DNA of 64,000 bases from the NCBI RefSeq assembly GCF_000264905.1, contig NW_006763137.1:1887812-1951811 (forward strand), written 5' to 3'. Shown here piece after piece: positions 12,290-23,146 of the stretch (positions within the stretch are counted from its first letter, which is position 1; each line of letters begins with the position of its first letter). The stretch comes from Stereum hirsutum FP-91666 SS1 (lineage: Eukaryota; Basidiomycota; Agaricomycetes; Russulales; Stereaceae). A program made the position numbers and the translations under genes. The notes beneath the pieces are model-generated. The model was not told the DNA's origin. It saw only the letters and a list, made by a program, of their open reading frames with translations, and ran no database searches.

Positions 12290-13392
12290 TTACAGTTTCT
12301 TCAGATCATTTACAAGCTCTTCCGCCCATTCATCGCCTTCCCCGCTCATCAACGCCCAGTTGAGGCTAAGATGGTTATGCTCCTTCGCCACAATCCACGG
12401 CGCCTCCGTCCATCCATTGGCACCGCCACCCACCTCCTTCATCCTCTCTGCCAGCACTGGTCTAAAGTCCGCTCCAGAAACCTGCATTGCCTTCGTATCG
12501 CGTCCCGACTCTACCATGAGTATTTGCGGCAGACCCTTCAGCAAGGTGGGAGGTGCGCTCTTCAGGAGGTTCAAAACCGCTCTCTGCTCCAACTCCTCCC
12601 CTTCTCCAAAGTATTGGGCCAATATGGGAGGCGGAAGGGCGGCAACGCCGAAGTGGTAGAGAGCACCGCTGAGAACGACTGCCTTGATATGTCCACGAAG
12701 GTATGGCGTGACCGCGAGCACGGGTGGGTAGAGCATGAGAATCGCGGTATGGACGGCTCCGGCGCTGTGGCCCATGAGGATCAGATTATCGACATCGGGT
12801 TCGGGTCCTTCTGCGCTTTTGTAGATGGCGGGGTTCTGCACGATCCAGAAAACGGCGTCGCGAATGTCTTCGGAGGCTTCGGGGAACTTGACGTTGGGAA
12901 CGAGTCGATAGTCTGGGATGACTGTGATGAAGCTGACGGTGAGAAGGAATGAGTAACTTCGACCGGTTGATGTGTAGGAGTTTGAATAGCATACCCTTTG
13001 GATGCAAAGTACGTGCCGAGATTACGATAGACGACAGATTCGTATGGACCAGGGACGCTACGGTCGCCAGAGATGAATCCACCCCCATAGCTTTGACAGC
13101 ATGATCAACCGTCAGAATGATAGGGGCCGGGTTGGTTGACAGGTTATCAGCTCACCTGAAGAATAAGATAGGCGCCTTGGTCGCGCCCGAAGAAGCTGGA
13201 GGATAGAATACGTCGAGCTGGCATGATTAATTCATGTTATTAAAGCTCGAGAATCAATAATGGCCGAGAATTCATGCGGAGAGAAATCGTGCGAACCTGG
13301 TGACGGTCGGTCAAACCGTACTTGAAGGTCTTTCTCGGAATGACCTCAATGGCAGCCTTGTTCTTCAGCAGTACCGGCCCAAACGCATCCAT
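12290..13392 (-). CDS. Alpha/beta-hydrolase fold esterase (carboxylesterase-like)
   Basis: Cytosolic-looking esterase/lipase of the alpha/beta-hydrolase fold. It starts MDAFGPVLLKNKAAIEVIPR at 13392; an intron then joins TFKYGLTDRHQ to LDVFYPPASSGATKAPILFF. Next comes the oxyanion loop YGGGFISGDRSVPG (about 13090), then VIPDYRLVPNVKFPEASEDI (about 12920), then the nucleophile elbow GHSAG (about 12775), with the catalytic Ser in the middle. The acid is probably in ESGRDTKA and the base in KEHNHLSL near the C-terminus. No signal peptide is visible. Substrate is unknown: the layout fits BD-FAE or kynurenine formamidase-like enzymes as well as general carboxylesterases. At roughly 310 residues it is a normal length for this group. 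Confidence 0.85.
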
Positions 13393-14169
13393 GGCTGAGG
13401 ATAAAGCGCGTTCATCAACACGAACTTACAACACAGTGTGCATACAGGTAGTTCAAGATACGAGCCGTACTTGGGGGAATGATATCAGGGAGTTCAACCT
13501 CCTGTATAGCGCGGATAGCTTGCATGTTGGATCAAACTATGGGTGAAATGAAACAGGATGGGGCCTTCGTGCAGAGGTAGCGGTCGAAAATGAGATTGTG
13601 GGGATGTAGAGAGACGCGGCTCCTGAAGCGTCTCTTGAAGCTCTCATGACCTCTGTAATCACATCGGATACTGCCAGGGGCATGAGACCGTGATGAGCAT
13701 GACTCTGAGACAGATATCGGGATATAGTACACACACTAAGAGTAGCTTATGCACCCAGATTAATGAGTGAGTGATCCACAACCCCAACGAGATAGACAGT
13801 GAGCTGATGCCGGACAAAGAAGTTGAAGCACTGTTGAGGGTGGCCGAACTGACCAAGCTGTGTGGCCCAAAGGAGGCACTGGGGGGTCCGTGTACAAGAC
13901 CCCTTTCCAGCTGGCACCACGGGCCACATCAACACCAAATGTGTACATAAATCACTTACTGCACGGGACAGTCTCAGGCATGACTAACCAAAAGTTAGAT
14001 AGCGACGTATATCTATAGTAAAGAATACAAGGAAATAAAATCAAGAAAAGAGCACTACATGACACCATTGAGCAAACCGAAGCGTACATGATACAGCATG
14101 GAAATTGGGTTATGCAGTGCACATCACGAAGAACTGGATACGGCAGCGTATCAACGACTAACATAACTT
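13393..14169. other. Intergenic region between hydrolase and F-box genes (both -)
   Basis: About 780 bp that should contain the hydrolase promoter and the F-box gene 3' end. Several overlapping 60-70-codon open frames occur on the minus strand without protein-like sequence. No repeat or RNA gene is recognised. Confidence 0.55.
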
Positions 14170-15832
14170 TCAAGCACTACCATTTCCCTTCCCAGTCGGA
14201 AGGATAGCAATCCCGAATTTCTTCCCCACCGGATGGCGGAGAATGACTTGAAGCATATCGGGATGAAGCTCTATAAGCCGTAAACGCGAGCCTGGAAGCT
14301 GAGCGCGTGCACACACGTTGTCCAAAGGTGCAATTATGTTTGCTGCCAAAACCTTACAATCAATCCTAACAGAATAGATATTGGGAAGGAATGCATCCCC
14401 ATCTCCCGAGGAAACAGCCAGTTCAGTTGACGAACCGACCTTCATGGTCAAGGCCTTTGTAATGATGCGGAGAACCTGAGGACCGCTTCGACTAATGCAT
14501 AGCGTGCGCACGGCGCTGAAACTGCTAAACAGCCTGCAAACGGTTTCTTCGTCGAAAGAGGTGGTGGTAAAGTGGTCGAAGGTGAGGGAGAGTGAAAGCG
14601 TGTGTATGAGCGGAGCTGAAGGATTGACAAATGTTGCGCATAATGGAGACTCCTTGGGCGTCCGAGTCGTCCATGATAGCCAAATTCAGGCCGAAGAGTT
14701 CCATGGCCTGGGGGCCACGAAGGGTCCAGGAGTAGAGGTTTCCGGTGCGGCGCTCGATAGAGAGCTCAACATAGGGCTCTGCTTGCTCGTCTGAGCTGAA
14801 TATATTTCTAAGGGATCCGACAGAGTCGATCACACAGTCTGTGAATGAGTGTGTGTTGGGCGGCGGAGCACCGGCGGGCTGGCCATAACGAAGTTCTATC
14901 TGAACGAGGTTAGGGAGCTCAAGGCGTTTCAATAGTTTCGCACAATTGTCCCATCCTGCCTGGGCCTGGATATACTCGAACTTCAGCTGACGCAGTTTCA
15001 GCATGCCGATGCGTCGCAATGAAGGATAGTCAGGTTCGAGGTCAACGGAGAGAAACCCTGGAAGACGAAGCTCTTCGAGCTGGGGAAGGCGACGGAGAGT
15101 ATCGCAAACGCCGTTGAGGCTGATACGAGCGACCGTATGCTCGATGTCGAGATGAGTGAGGCGGGGTGATGCAGTGACCAGATGCTGCCACATTATCTTG
15201 CAGCTATGGACATGCAGGCGGCGTAATAAAGGCACTTGTCCTGAGAAGAGGTGGAGGAAGGAAATTGGTGCCTGGCGCGTCGCATCGCTTCGCAAGACAA
15301 GGGTTTCCAAGCGAGGATTAGGTCCGTCGAGGACGCCTAACACTTTATGGAAAGTATTTCTGGAGAGCGTAATGTCCAAGTTAGCGACTTCTCCATGACG
15401 AACGGCCAGAATTTGGCTAGCCTGGCAAACCCATTCGGAGGTGCTGTGACTATTGGAGAAGTCGATTTTGATAATCGACACCTTTGAGCGAGAGCGTAGG
15501 ATTAAAGCCTGACGCCGCACGCTTGCGGTTATCGAGTCTGTGTCAAGGTGCTCCCATAATTCGGCTGTATCGAGCGCAATGGCTCGCCAGGAGCGACAGA
15601 CTCGAGTAACGACCAACCAGTGAAGAATGTAACCATAGCTTGTCCCCTTAATGGAAGTAGCATATAGAACGAAAATATTGGACAAAATCTCGGGTGGGAG
15701 ACAGGAGGTGTTGGCTAAAGAGTTGCTGTACGCCTTCAATCGTGCAATGGCAGCTTCGAGGTCTGCGACCTCCTGATCAATGGTGTCGCGTACGTCGCTA
15801 ACAATGGCAGGGGATAATATGCCGAAGGGCAA
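14170..15832 (-). CDS. F-box protein with LRR-like region; apparent frameshift near the 3' end
   Basis: Typical Agaricomycete F-box protein, a presumed substrate adaptor of SCF ubiquitin ligases. An N-terminal coiled coil (IDQEVADLEAAIARLKAYSN) is followed by the F-box (LPPEILSNIF ... VTRVCRSWRAIALDTAELWE, about 15690-15560) and then irregular leucine-rich text (PRLETLVLRS, LPQLEELRLPGF). The open frame is intron-free from 15832 and stops at 14525. A second minus-strand frame carries convincing continuation (NPSAPLIHTLSLSLTFDHFT, then DEETVCRLFSSFSAVRTLCI) and runs on to 14170. The switch lies around 14651-14665 and corresponds to one extra base; no GT-AG intron restores the frame. The gene is therefore either a recent pseudogene, a sequence error, or a shorter protein of 435 residues. 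F-box identity is firm; the target is unknown. Confidence 0.8.
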
Positions 15833-16434
15833 ACCGGAGGCCCATATATTCGCTTGTTCGGAGCCCTTGCGAGTATCGCGAAGGCTAATGGACCATTGAC
15901 GATTAGATTAGTGCGATGTAAATCTGGTGGGGGAGATACTCTCAGAGCGCACCTTGACATCCTGCCCGGTGCAAACTCGAGTGACGATACGGTTTGTGAT
16001 GAACAATCTCTCTGAGGCCCCAGGCGCTGTGGACTATGCTCGAGATAAGTAGTCGTTCAGGCTGCCTCGCCAGTACCAAAGTGTTATGGCCGGCCCTATT
16101 TCTTCTGGGACAGGTTCACCAGCGTATACGTGTAGGGTATGAGGAGTGGTCCAGTGAAAAGTAGCAGATATGCAGGCAGAGCCGTGTGCCACCCGGAGCA
16201 TGTATTTGTTGATGTTGACATTGAGTATTTGATTTCGAGGAGATAAGATAAGATCGAGCAAGCCCGGTTGGTCGGAAGGACATCGAGAATCAACTGCCAA
16301 TCGACGACAGGCAAGCGTGAATGCCGTCCTGTACGGTCCTCTCTGTCGAATTATCATAGGTGTAGCAAACACGGCGAATCTGCGGCTTGGGGAAAGTTTT
16401 CAAGCTCAGGTATATAAACCACATGTCCTCTTGA
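15833..16434. other. Divergent promoter region, F-box (-) / carnitine acetyltransferase (+)
   Basis: About 600 bp between two divergent genes. Apart from the TATA element at 16411-16418, listed separately, no element is recognised. The open frames here are short and not protein-like. Confidence 0.55.
16411..16418 (+). promoter_or_regulatory. TATA box of the carnitine acetyltransferase gene
   Basis: TATATAAA lies 36 bp before the preferred ATG at 16447 and 24 bp before the upstream in-frame ATG at 16435. This close spacing makes the first ATG unlikely to be in most transcripts and suggests variable starts. Confidence 0.55.
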
Positions 16435-16446
16435 GTGAGGCTCTGC

Positions 16447-18947
16447 ATGATGCTCTCTACTCTCCGGAATATCACTCCTCTACTTCGAGCGCGCTACTCT
16501 GTTCTCCCACTCGCATCCCTTCACACGCTTCCTCCAGAAGATACTATGCCTACTCGTAAACGACCACCGTTCTGGAAGAGTCTCGCTCCGGCACCACTTG
16601 CATTGCCAGCTGGTTCGACGCCCTCAGCCAAGCCTGGTCAAGGTCCTGGGACGTTCTCCGCACAGGCATCACTCCCACATCTTCCCGTCCCCCCTCTGTC
16701 AGAGACCTTGAAGAGGGTGAAGGATACGCTGCGACCACTTGCTCATTCGAATGATGAATTCGAAGCAGCAAGTAAGAAGGTCGATGAGTTTGGAAAGGCA
16801 GGTGGTCAGGGCCAGGAGTTGCATGCAAGGCTGGAGAAGTGGAGAGATGACGGCGAGAAGGAGGGTAGGGACCATTGGTTAGAGGAATGGTGGGATGATG
16901 GTGCTTACCTTGGTTATCGTGACTCGGTATGTGGATGTCTTTTCATCTGTTGACGGGGTTATTTACTGATATCTCGCGCATTCAGGTCGTTGTCAATGTC
17001 TCGTACTATTGTCAGTATTATCTTCCGTTACATGACGTTCGCTTTATAAAGCCATAAGTTGTCCAATTGTGTATCACTGCTGATTACTAACCTCTCATCA
17101 TAGACGGATTCGACGCACACCCATCACATTACCCTCAGACTTCTACCCATCGAGCCGCCTCGCTAACACGCGCAACTATGCTCTTCCGCCAGAAGCTCAA
17201 ACTGGGGCAAATCAAACCCGAAGGTACCAAGGATACGGCGTTTTGTATGGACACATTCCGGTAGGCTCTTTGATTGACGTCACAATAGTATTGCACCATC
17301 TAACAACTTAGACGTTCCTTGTAGATGGATGTTCGATTGTTCTCGCGTCCCGGGTCCAGAAGGACTTGACTGGAGTACTTCTTATGCTGTAGCCGGTGCT
17401 CAGGGCACGGAGAACGCCCATATCGTGGTCCTGCGTCGTGGACGAGTCTGGAAACTACGCACTGCCCAGGATGGTCGTATTCTCTCGACGGAAGAGCTCG
17501 AGACGTATGTCAAAGCTTGATGCGATCTTTGCTGCTTCTGAATTCTTGTCTCTAGGCAAATCAAGAGGATCATAGCAGAAACCACCTCAGATTACCCCGG
17601 CATCGGTCTTCTAACGTCCACCAACCGCGATACCTGGGCCACGAACTACACCACACTTTCCTCCAATCCACACAACGCCAAGATCCTCGAAGACATACAA
17701 TCAGCGTCCTTCGTTCTCTGTCTTGATACCGAACAGCCCAAAGATCTCGTGCAACACTCTCGCTTCCTGTGGCACGGTTCGTCTCCCGCCACAAATCCTG
17801 GCGGCGGTCGACTTGGGCTCTACAACCGCTGGGTCGACAAACCGGTACAACTCATCGTATTCGACAACGCGGAAGCAGGGATTATGGGCGAGCACTCCGT
17901 TATGGATGGCACGCCGACAGTCACCTTGTGTGACACCGTGCTGGACATGCTCGCGGATCCGGCGTTCGACCATTCTTCGCCTACGCCTTCTGGAGCCTCG
18001 TCTTCTTCAGTCAAAGGACCGGAACCGCTGGATTTTGAGGTCAATGCGGAGGTCGAGAAGGCGTTGAAGAGTGCGGAGCAGGAAAGTCTGGAGCTCGTCG
18101 ATGGACAAGCTATGAATGTCTTCCGGACACAGTATGGGAAGAAGGCCATCAAGACTTTCGGAGTCTCGCCAGATTCATGGGCGCAGATGGTCGTGCAGTT
18201 GGCATATGCGAGGTTGATTGGAGGGTCAGTGAACAGACAAGGAGGAACGTATGAGGCTGCGACGACGAGGAGGTTCTTGAAAGGGAGGACTGAAGCGATT
18301 AGGGTTGTGAGCAGTGAAAGTGATGATTGGGTGAGGAGCATGGATGATGCGAATGTTAGAAATGAAGAGAGAAAGAGGTTGTTTGGGTTGGCCTGTAAGA
18401 AGCACGTCGAGCTTGCGAAGGCGGCGGGAAAGGCGGAGGGAGTTGACAGACATATTTTGGGTGCGGCCCCTTCATTTAATGTTGATCTATGTCTGATGCT
18501 GAGTCGACCTGTGCGACTATAGGATTGAAGAAGGTACTGAAAGAAGGCGAGGATGTGCCGGAGTTGTTCAATGATCCCTTGTTCAAGAGGTCCAGTTATT
18601 GGGTGCTCTCTACGTCTGCAGTATTCTCGAAGCACTTCGGACCATACGGCTGGGGGGAGGTGCGTATTCGATTCTCTATTTCGTCTCTACCAACTATTGA
18701 AACAGTTCTTTTTGACCTCGGCAGGTCGTACCTGACGGATATGGGGTGGCGTACATGACTGGTTTTGATGGTAGGTGTTCTCTTTATTGCTTTCATCCCA
18801 GGACTGATGTAACTGTCTGTCGATGTAGACTATCTGCAGTATACGATCACGTCCCGTAAGGAGATGCCAAATTCCAAGTTCGTCGAGGAGATTGCAAGAG
18901 CTGCGCAAGATTTGTATGATTTGCATGTGGCGAAATCAAAGCTTTGA
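16447..18947 (+). CDS. Carnitine O-acetyltransferase, mitochondrial/peroxisomal
   Basis: Carnitine/choline acyltransferase family enzyme that moves acetyl groups between CoA and carnitine to export acetyl units from peroxisomes and mitochondria. Seen: LPVPPLSETLKRVKDTLRPL near the N-terminus, RWMFDCSRVPGPEGLDW (about 17325), LYNRWVDKPVQLIVFDNAEA (about 17820), catalytic His in GIMGEHSVMDGTP (about 17880), SWAQMVVQLAYARLIG (about 18175) and the CoA/carnitine-site text ATTRRFLKGRTEAIR (about 18260). A short intron (GTGCGG...TATAG, about 18460-18523) joins HILG to LKKVL. The N-terminus (MMLSTLRNITPLLRARYSVL) is a basic amphipathic presequence, and the protein ends AKSKL, a canonical PTS1, so dual targeting as in yeast Cat2 is likely. 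An ATG at 16435 is also in frame; the internal Met of MPTRKRPPF (16546) could start a form without a presequence. Confidence 0.93.
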
Positions 18948-19302
18948 TTGTATAGGCCAGAGCAGGTGGCGCCAAAGGGAGTATGGCATGTCAGTGTATA
19001 GCATGTAGTATCTTGTGAATTTTGTCATATACTTATCGATGGTACAATATAAGTTCGTAAGACCAATACAGTCGATTCCTAAAATCACGGCCAGGGGAGA
19101 TTTCGAGCTTATCTTATTAGGGCACATTCGATGGAAGGGGTTGATCGCTGTGAATTTGAGCATGAAGGGTCTATTACTTTCCAAGACTCACTGACATTAA
19201 TATTGACTAAGTAGAATTGGCAAGGACAAGGTAAAAATAACAATTCAAAGATCAATCTCAGACCGCTCCATCATTGTCCTCTCCGCTTCCCTTCCCTCAA
19301 GA
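18948..19302. other. 3' region between two convergent genes
   Basis: About 355 bp of AT-richer sequence holding the 3' ends of the carnitine acetyltransferase and the carboxylesterase. Nothing else is seen. Confidence 0.65.
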
Positions 19303-21954
19303 CTAAACAGGGTGCGCCAACGAGGTATTTATCACCGCGTTGATCGCATCCTCACGGTACGTATCGTTCGTAAGTGTAACAGGCATATCACCATCCAGGA
19401 GCGTGAACAGCGTCGGTGCTTCGGTCGTGTACTTAGGCCAGTCGGTGCCGAGAGTGGGTCCGTTTGGGTCGAGATTGTTAGCAAAGTTGATGACGGCGTC
19501 GAGGAGCTCACCCGGATCGGTGCTATAGACGTTTTGGATGTCGCTGCCGTGGTACTGGATGGTGTATCGGTCAGAGTTGACCCAAGTAAGGATGTGTGAA
19601 ACTCACCGAGCCAACAAAGGCGGTAGATTTTCCACGTTTCCATACTGAGGAGAACAGATATTAGCATGGTGACGTTCTTATAGAGAGTGAACATACAGTA
19701 AGACCAGGTGCTTTGGCTCGCAGACCTCTGCTGAAGGAAGAATCGACGTGGAGCCTGGAAGACAAGATCTCCCTGGAAAGCCGCGAGTCGCTTGTATTGT
19801 CCAGTAAGGTTGTTGGCAGAACCAGTGTCGAAGGGCGAGCCTGCACTAAGCTCGGAGGGATATGCTGCGAATATGGGTTCGAGGTCCTGCGTGGAGGCGT
19901 TAGGGAAGTAGTTCGACGCAATATAATTCTCGGTTTCATCATCCGTCCTGTTTGATTGGGGCTGTTAGAACTGGTGATCGGCAATACACGGAAGGATACG
20001 TACGTCAGATTAGCATTAGCGAGAGAGAATAATGTGCCTAGGGTTGAGATAATACGTGAGATGTTCAAGTCCTGGAAGAGATGATATACCTTCATCATCG
20101 CAGTCACCTTCCCAAGCAATTAGTCCGACTGTTATGTGTGGTATACTTCTGAATTGAGACATACCGGTGACGAATGGAACATTGGCAACCTCGCCTTTGA
20201 GCACCAATTGCTGAGAATAATCTGTCAAAAAAACACCGTCGGTGCGAGGCACATATGCCTCATTCAATGACTATCCCGAGTTAAGTACCTCCTGCTTCGC
20301 TAAACGACAGCAAATATGAATACATACTTGGAAGGCGAATAAGGAATACGTTTGGTTGGACGCGTCATTGAACACACTGAAGGGTACCTCACGAAGGCAC
20401 TGCAGTGTGTCGGTCGCGTTCGAGCAGCCAGCTCGATCAACGACAAAGTCGTAGACTGCTTGATGGGTCGCATCTGTGATGTCGCCTACAGGGAGAGGCG
20501 ATCCTGACTGCGAAAAGGATGGTAGAATCAGCACCTATACTTACTCACCAGACTGTTGCACTGGGACTGACCTGCATGAAAGCACCGTGGAACAATCCTT
20601 CTGCGTTACCACCATTCGTAACCAGGTGCAGTGCGGTTGATATCGCACCAGCACTTTCGCCCCAGCTGTTCATACGAAACAAGGCATTGAACGACTTGAG
20701 AGAGGGACAAGGGACAATGGTGCACTTACATTATGACCCTGTCCGGATCGCCGCCAAAAGCCTTAATGTACTTCTGAACCCATCGCAGAGCGAGCCTCTC
20801 TACGGTGATTTGAACAGGACTCCATCAGATGGGTCTCGTCGTGATAAAAGCAACACTCACGATCTTGCATTCCGAGATTTCCGACTCCCGCTTCTTTGAC
20901 CTCTTTGCCGGGTAAAAATCCAAATGCTAGGATCATTGAATAAGAACACAGACTTGAACACAACGCTGCGGAAACACATGATAACGTACCAGATAAGCTG
21001 TAAGATAATTTTGATCAGTATGTGCATCATCAGAGGGTGAAAAGGTAAGTCTAGAATGACTTACCGATAGTTCATCGCAACGTATACGACCGGTGAGTTC
21101 AACTCAACAGAACCCTGGACGACAACTTCGCCAGGATATCTGAGAAAGGTCGTGAGATGACTTGCTACACATCTGAGGCCCTCCGAGTCAAGTTTTCCTA
21201 CTTACGACGTCATCTCTCCATCTTCGAATCCACCTGATATCGTAGCCCGTAAGCAGCAGAATCTATTGAAACGAAAAAGTATGTACTACCTCCATAGATC
21301 CACTAACGACGAGATAGACTTGTTGGACATTATAAATCACTGTATCGAATGATGGACGTACCACGATAACAGGCAGTCTGGCATCTGCACTAACATTGTT
21401 GGGTACGATGACGTCTACAGTCAAACCTGAATTCCAAAGCAGATCGTCAGCTTGTCTGCTATGAATAGTCTAGTCGTTATATCTCGGTAAGATCAACTCA
21501 CAGTCCTCGCTCTGGGAATTTGTAGCAGAAGCGAAGAGGTCCCCCAAGGACGCAACAACCGGAGCAATCGTCGAAATCACCGAGGGATCAAATATGGGAG
21601 ATTGCTGGGGACAGGAAGGTCCAAAGGTCGAAGCGTTGTAGGTGCCGTTGTAGGGGAGATTAGCGACGGGAAGACGGAGGCGTAGGTCGCTGGTTCTATG
21701 AAAGCGTCGAAAGTCTGTCAGATCTACTGCTGGATACGAAACAAGAGGATCGAGATGTACGGCGGAAGAGCGTAGGGGATACCGAGGAACTGTGTGACAT
21801 TCCCGGTTTGATTCCCTATGAAAGTGCCATTGTCTAGTCGGATGGTAGGCAGGTCACCGTCGTTGACAAAATTAGTCGAAGGGGAGCAGTAACCACTGGA
21901 AGCATTGAGTATGGCGAGAGAAAGTACGGTGAGGACCCCACGAAAAATCATCAC
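19303..21954 (-). CDS. Secreted type-B carboxylesterase/lipase
   Basis: Carboxylesterase family enzyme of the fungal lipase type (Candida rugosa lipase-like), exported by a signal peptide (MMIFRGVLTVLSLAILNASS). After it come TIRLDNGTFIGNQTGNVTQF and LGIPYALPP, the classic start of the fold. Further blocks: PVVYVAMNYRLSAFGFLPG (about 21100-20900), GNLGMQDRALRW..., GGDPDRVIIWGESAGA (about 20700; GESAG holds the nucleophile Ser), MQSGSPLPVGDI (about 20510), PFVTGDCDDEGTLFSLA (about 20130), and near the end YHGSD (about 19550, probable catalytic His) followed by INFANNLDPNGPTLGTDWPK. The gene is split by many short introns and stops at 19303-19305. Many N-x-S/T sites suggest glycosylation. The substrate may be a lipid, sterol ester or plant ester and cannot be read from the sequence. 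Confidence 0.92.
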
Positions 21955-23146
21955 GATATCAAGAAAACTTGACCGTAGTACGAATCAAGAGGGCGACGAT
22001 GAATGAGCGTGATCTGCGCAAGCTTAAATATCGCCCGTATTATTGCGGTCCATGATACAAGAGTCGGTGGTCAGCGATACACCTATTGCCCTTAAATTTC
22101 TTGCAGCATGCCCCACCGCTTGGAATAGTACGCGTACTCTCAACGGCGAAAAAAAGCCGTCACATTGTGTCTCAGTTGACCGAGTATCTCGGTAAGTCAA
22201 AACCTGTCAAGGCGCTCGGAATATCAATGTGAACTTCCATCCTGATCAGGCGGCCAGTGTACCAGTTCACATTGTAAGTAATTGAGTGGGTCCAGCATCT
22301 CGAAGACTGAAAAGAGGTGACGCACGGCAATGGACCAAGTCTCACTAGCAGGCAGTGCCAACCTGTGCCAAAGCGCGGGTGAGTCTTCCACCCAATGGCA
22401 CGGTTTATGTATACGCACATCTCTGGCACTGCTAAGATGGTGCTGTTACTAGCGTAGGAATAGAACCGGCGAAGTAGATATTAACGGCGACCAGACCCTC
22501 CAGAGCCTGAGGATCATGCCGGTAAGTACCAAAAACTGCTTTGGGGAAAAACTGACGGGCTTTCCTGCAACCGTATTCGTGAGGGTATGTTCCGCTCGGA
22601 TGTCTGCCCGACTGAGATTCCATCTTTCGAACGTTCTTCAACTACCAATTATCGTGGCACTGCAACTGGTGCCGTTGCAGCTTGCCAGAGGAAGTTGCGC
22701 CACACCGACCACGAAAGCAAGCCGACTCGGACATCAGCGAAGCCGGCTTGGCACGCTCGCATCACGCTTGCCTTTCCGATTCGGTAACAACTTGAGCTGC
22801 TTGCAGCCTTCGAAGTAAAGCCAAACTCCGTCGAACTGCATCTGCGAATACCGTATCTGTGTTCAAAGCGTGTTGTCGAGACAGAAAGTGCCTGACAGGA
22901 ACAGGAACATCCGTAGTAAGCGTCATTAATTATTGGTCTCGCTGCCGTATCTTCAGGAGGCTAAAAGCTCATTTGGAAATCACAGCATGCTTACCACCCT
23001 ATATAACTCGCTTGGAGGACGTTTTCACCCAACCCCTCCCAACCTCTGCCCAACAGCGAGGTATCCCCCGGGACGTTTGTGGTTGTGCCGACTGGATCAT
23101 CGGCTTTGACACATTAGAGTACTCAATCCCTCTCAACATTCCAAGA
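21955..23146. other. Divergent promoter region, carboxylesterase (-) / GH76 (+)
   Basis: About 1.2 kb between two divergently transcribed secreted hydrolase genes. Short open frames on both strands (for example 22432-22641 minus and 22516-22818 plus) overlap one another and resemble no family. A TATA element for GH76 is listed separately. Confidence 0.55.
23000..23006 (+). promoter_or_regulatory. TATA box of the GH76 gene
   Basis: TATATAA in a CCC-TATATAA-CTCG context, about 140 bp before the GH76 start codon. Distance and strand fit a TATA-driven promoter with a leader of about 100 bases. Confidence 0.45.
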
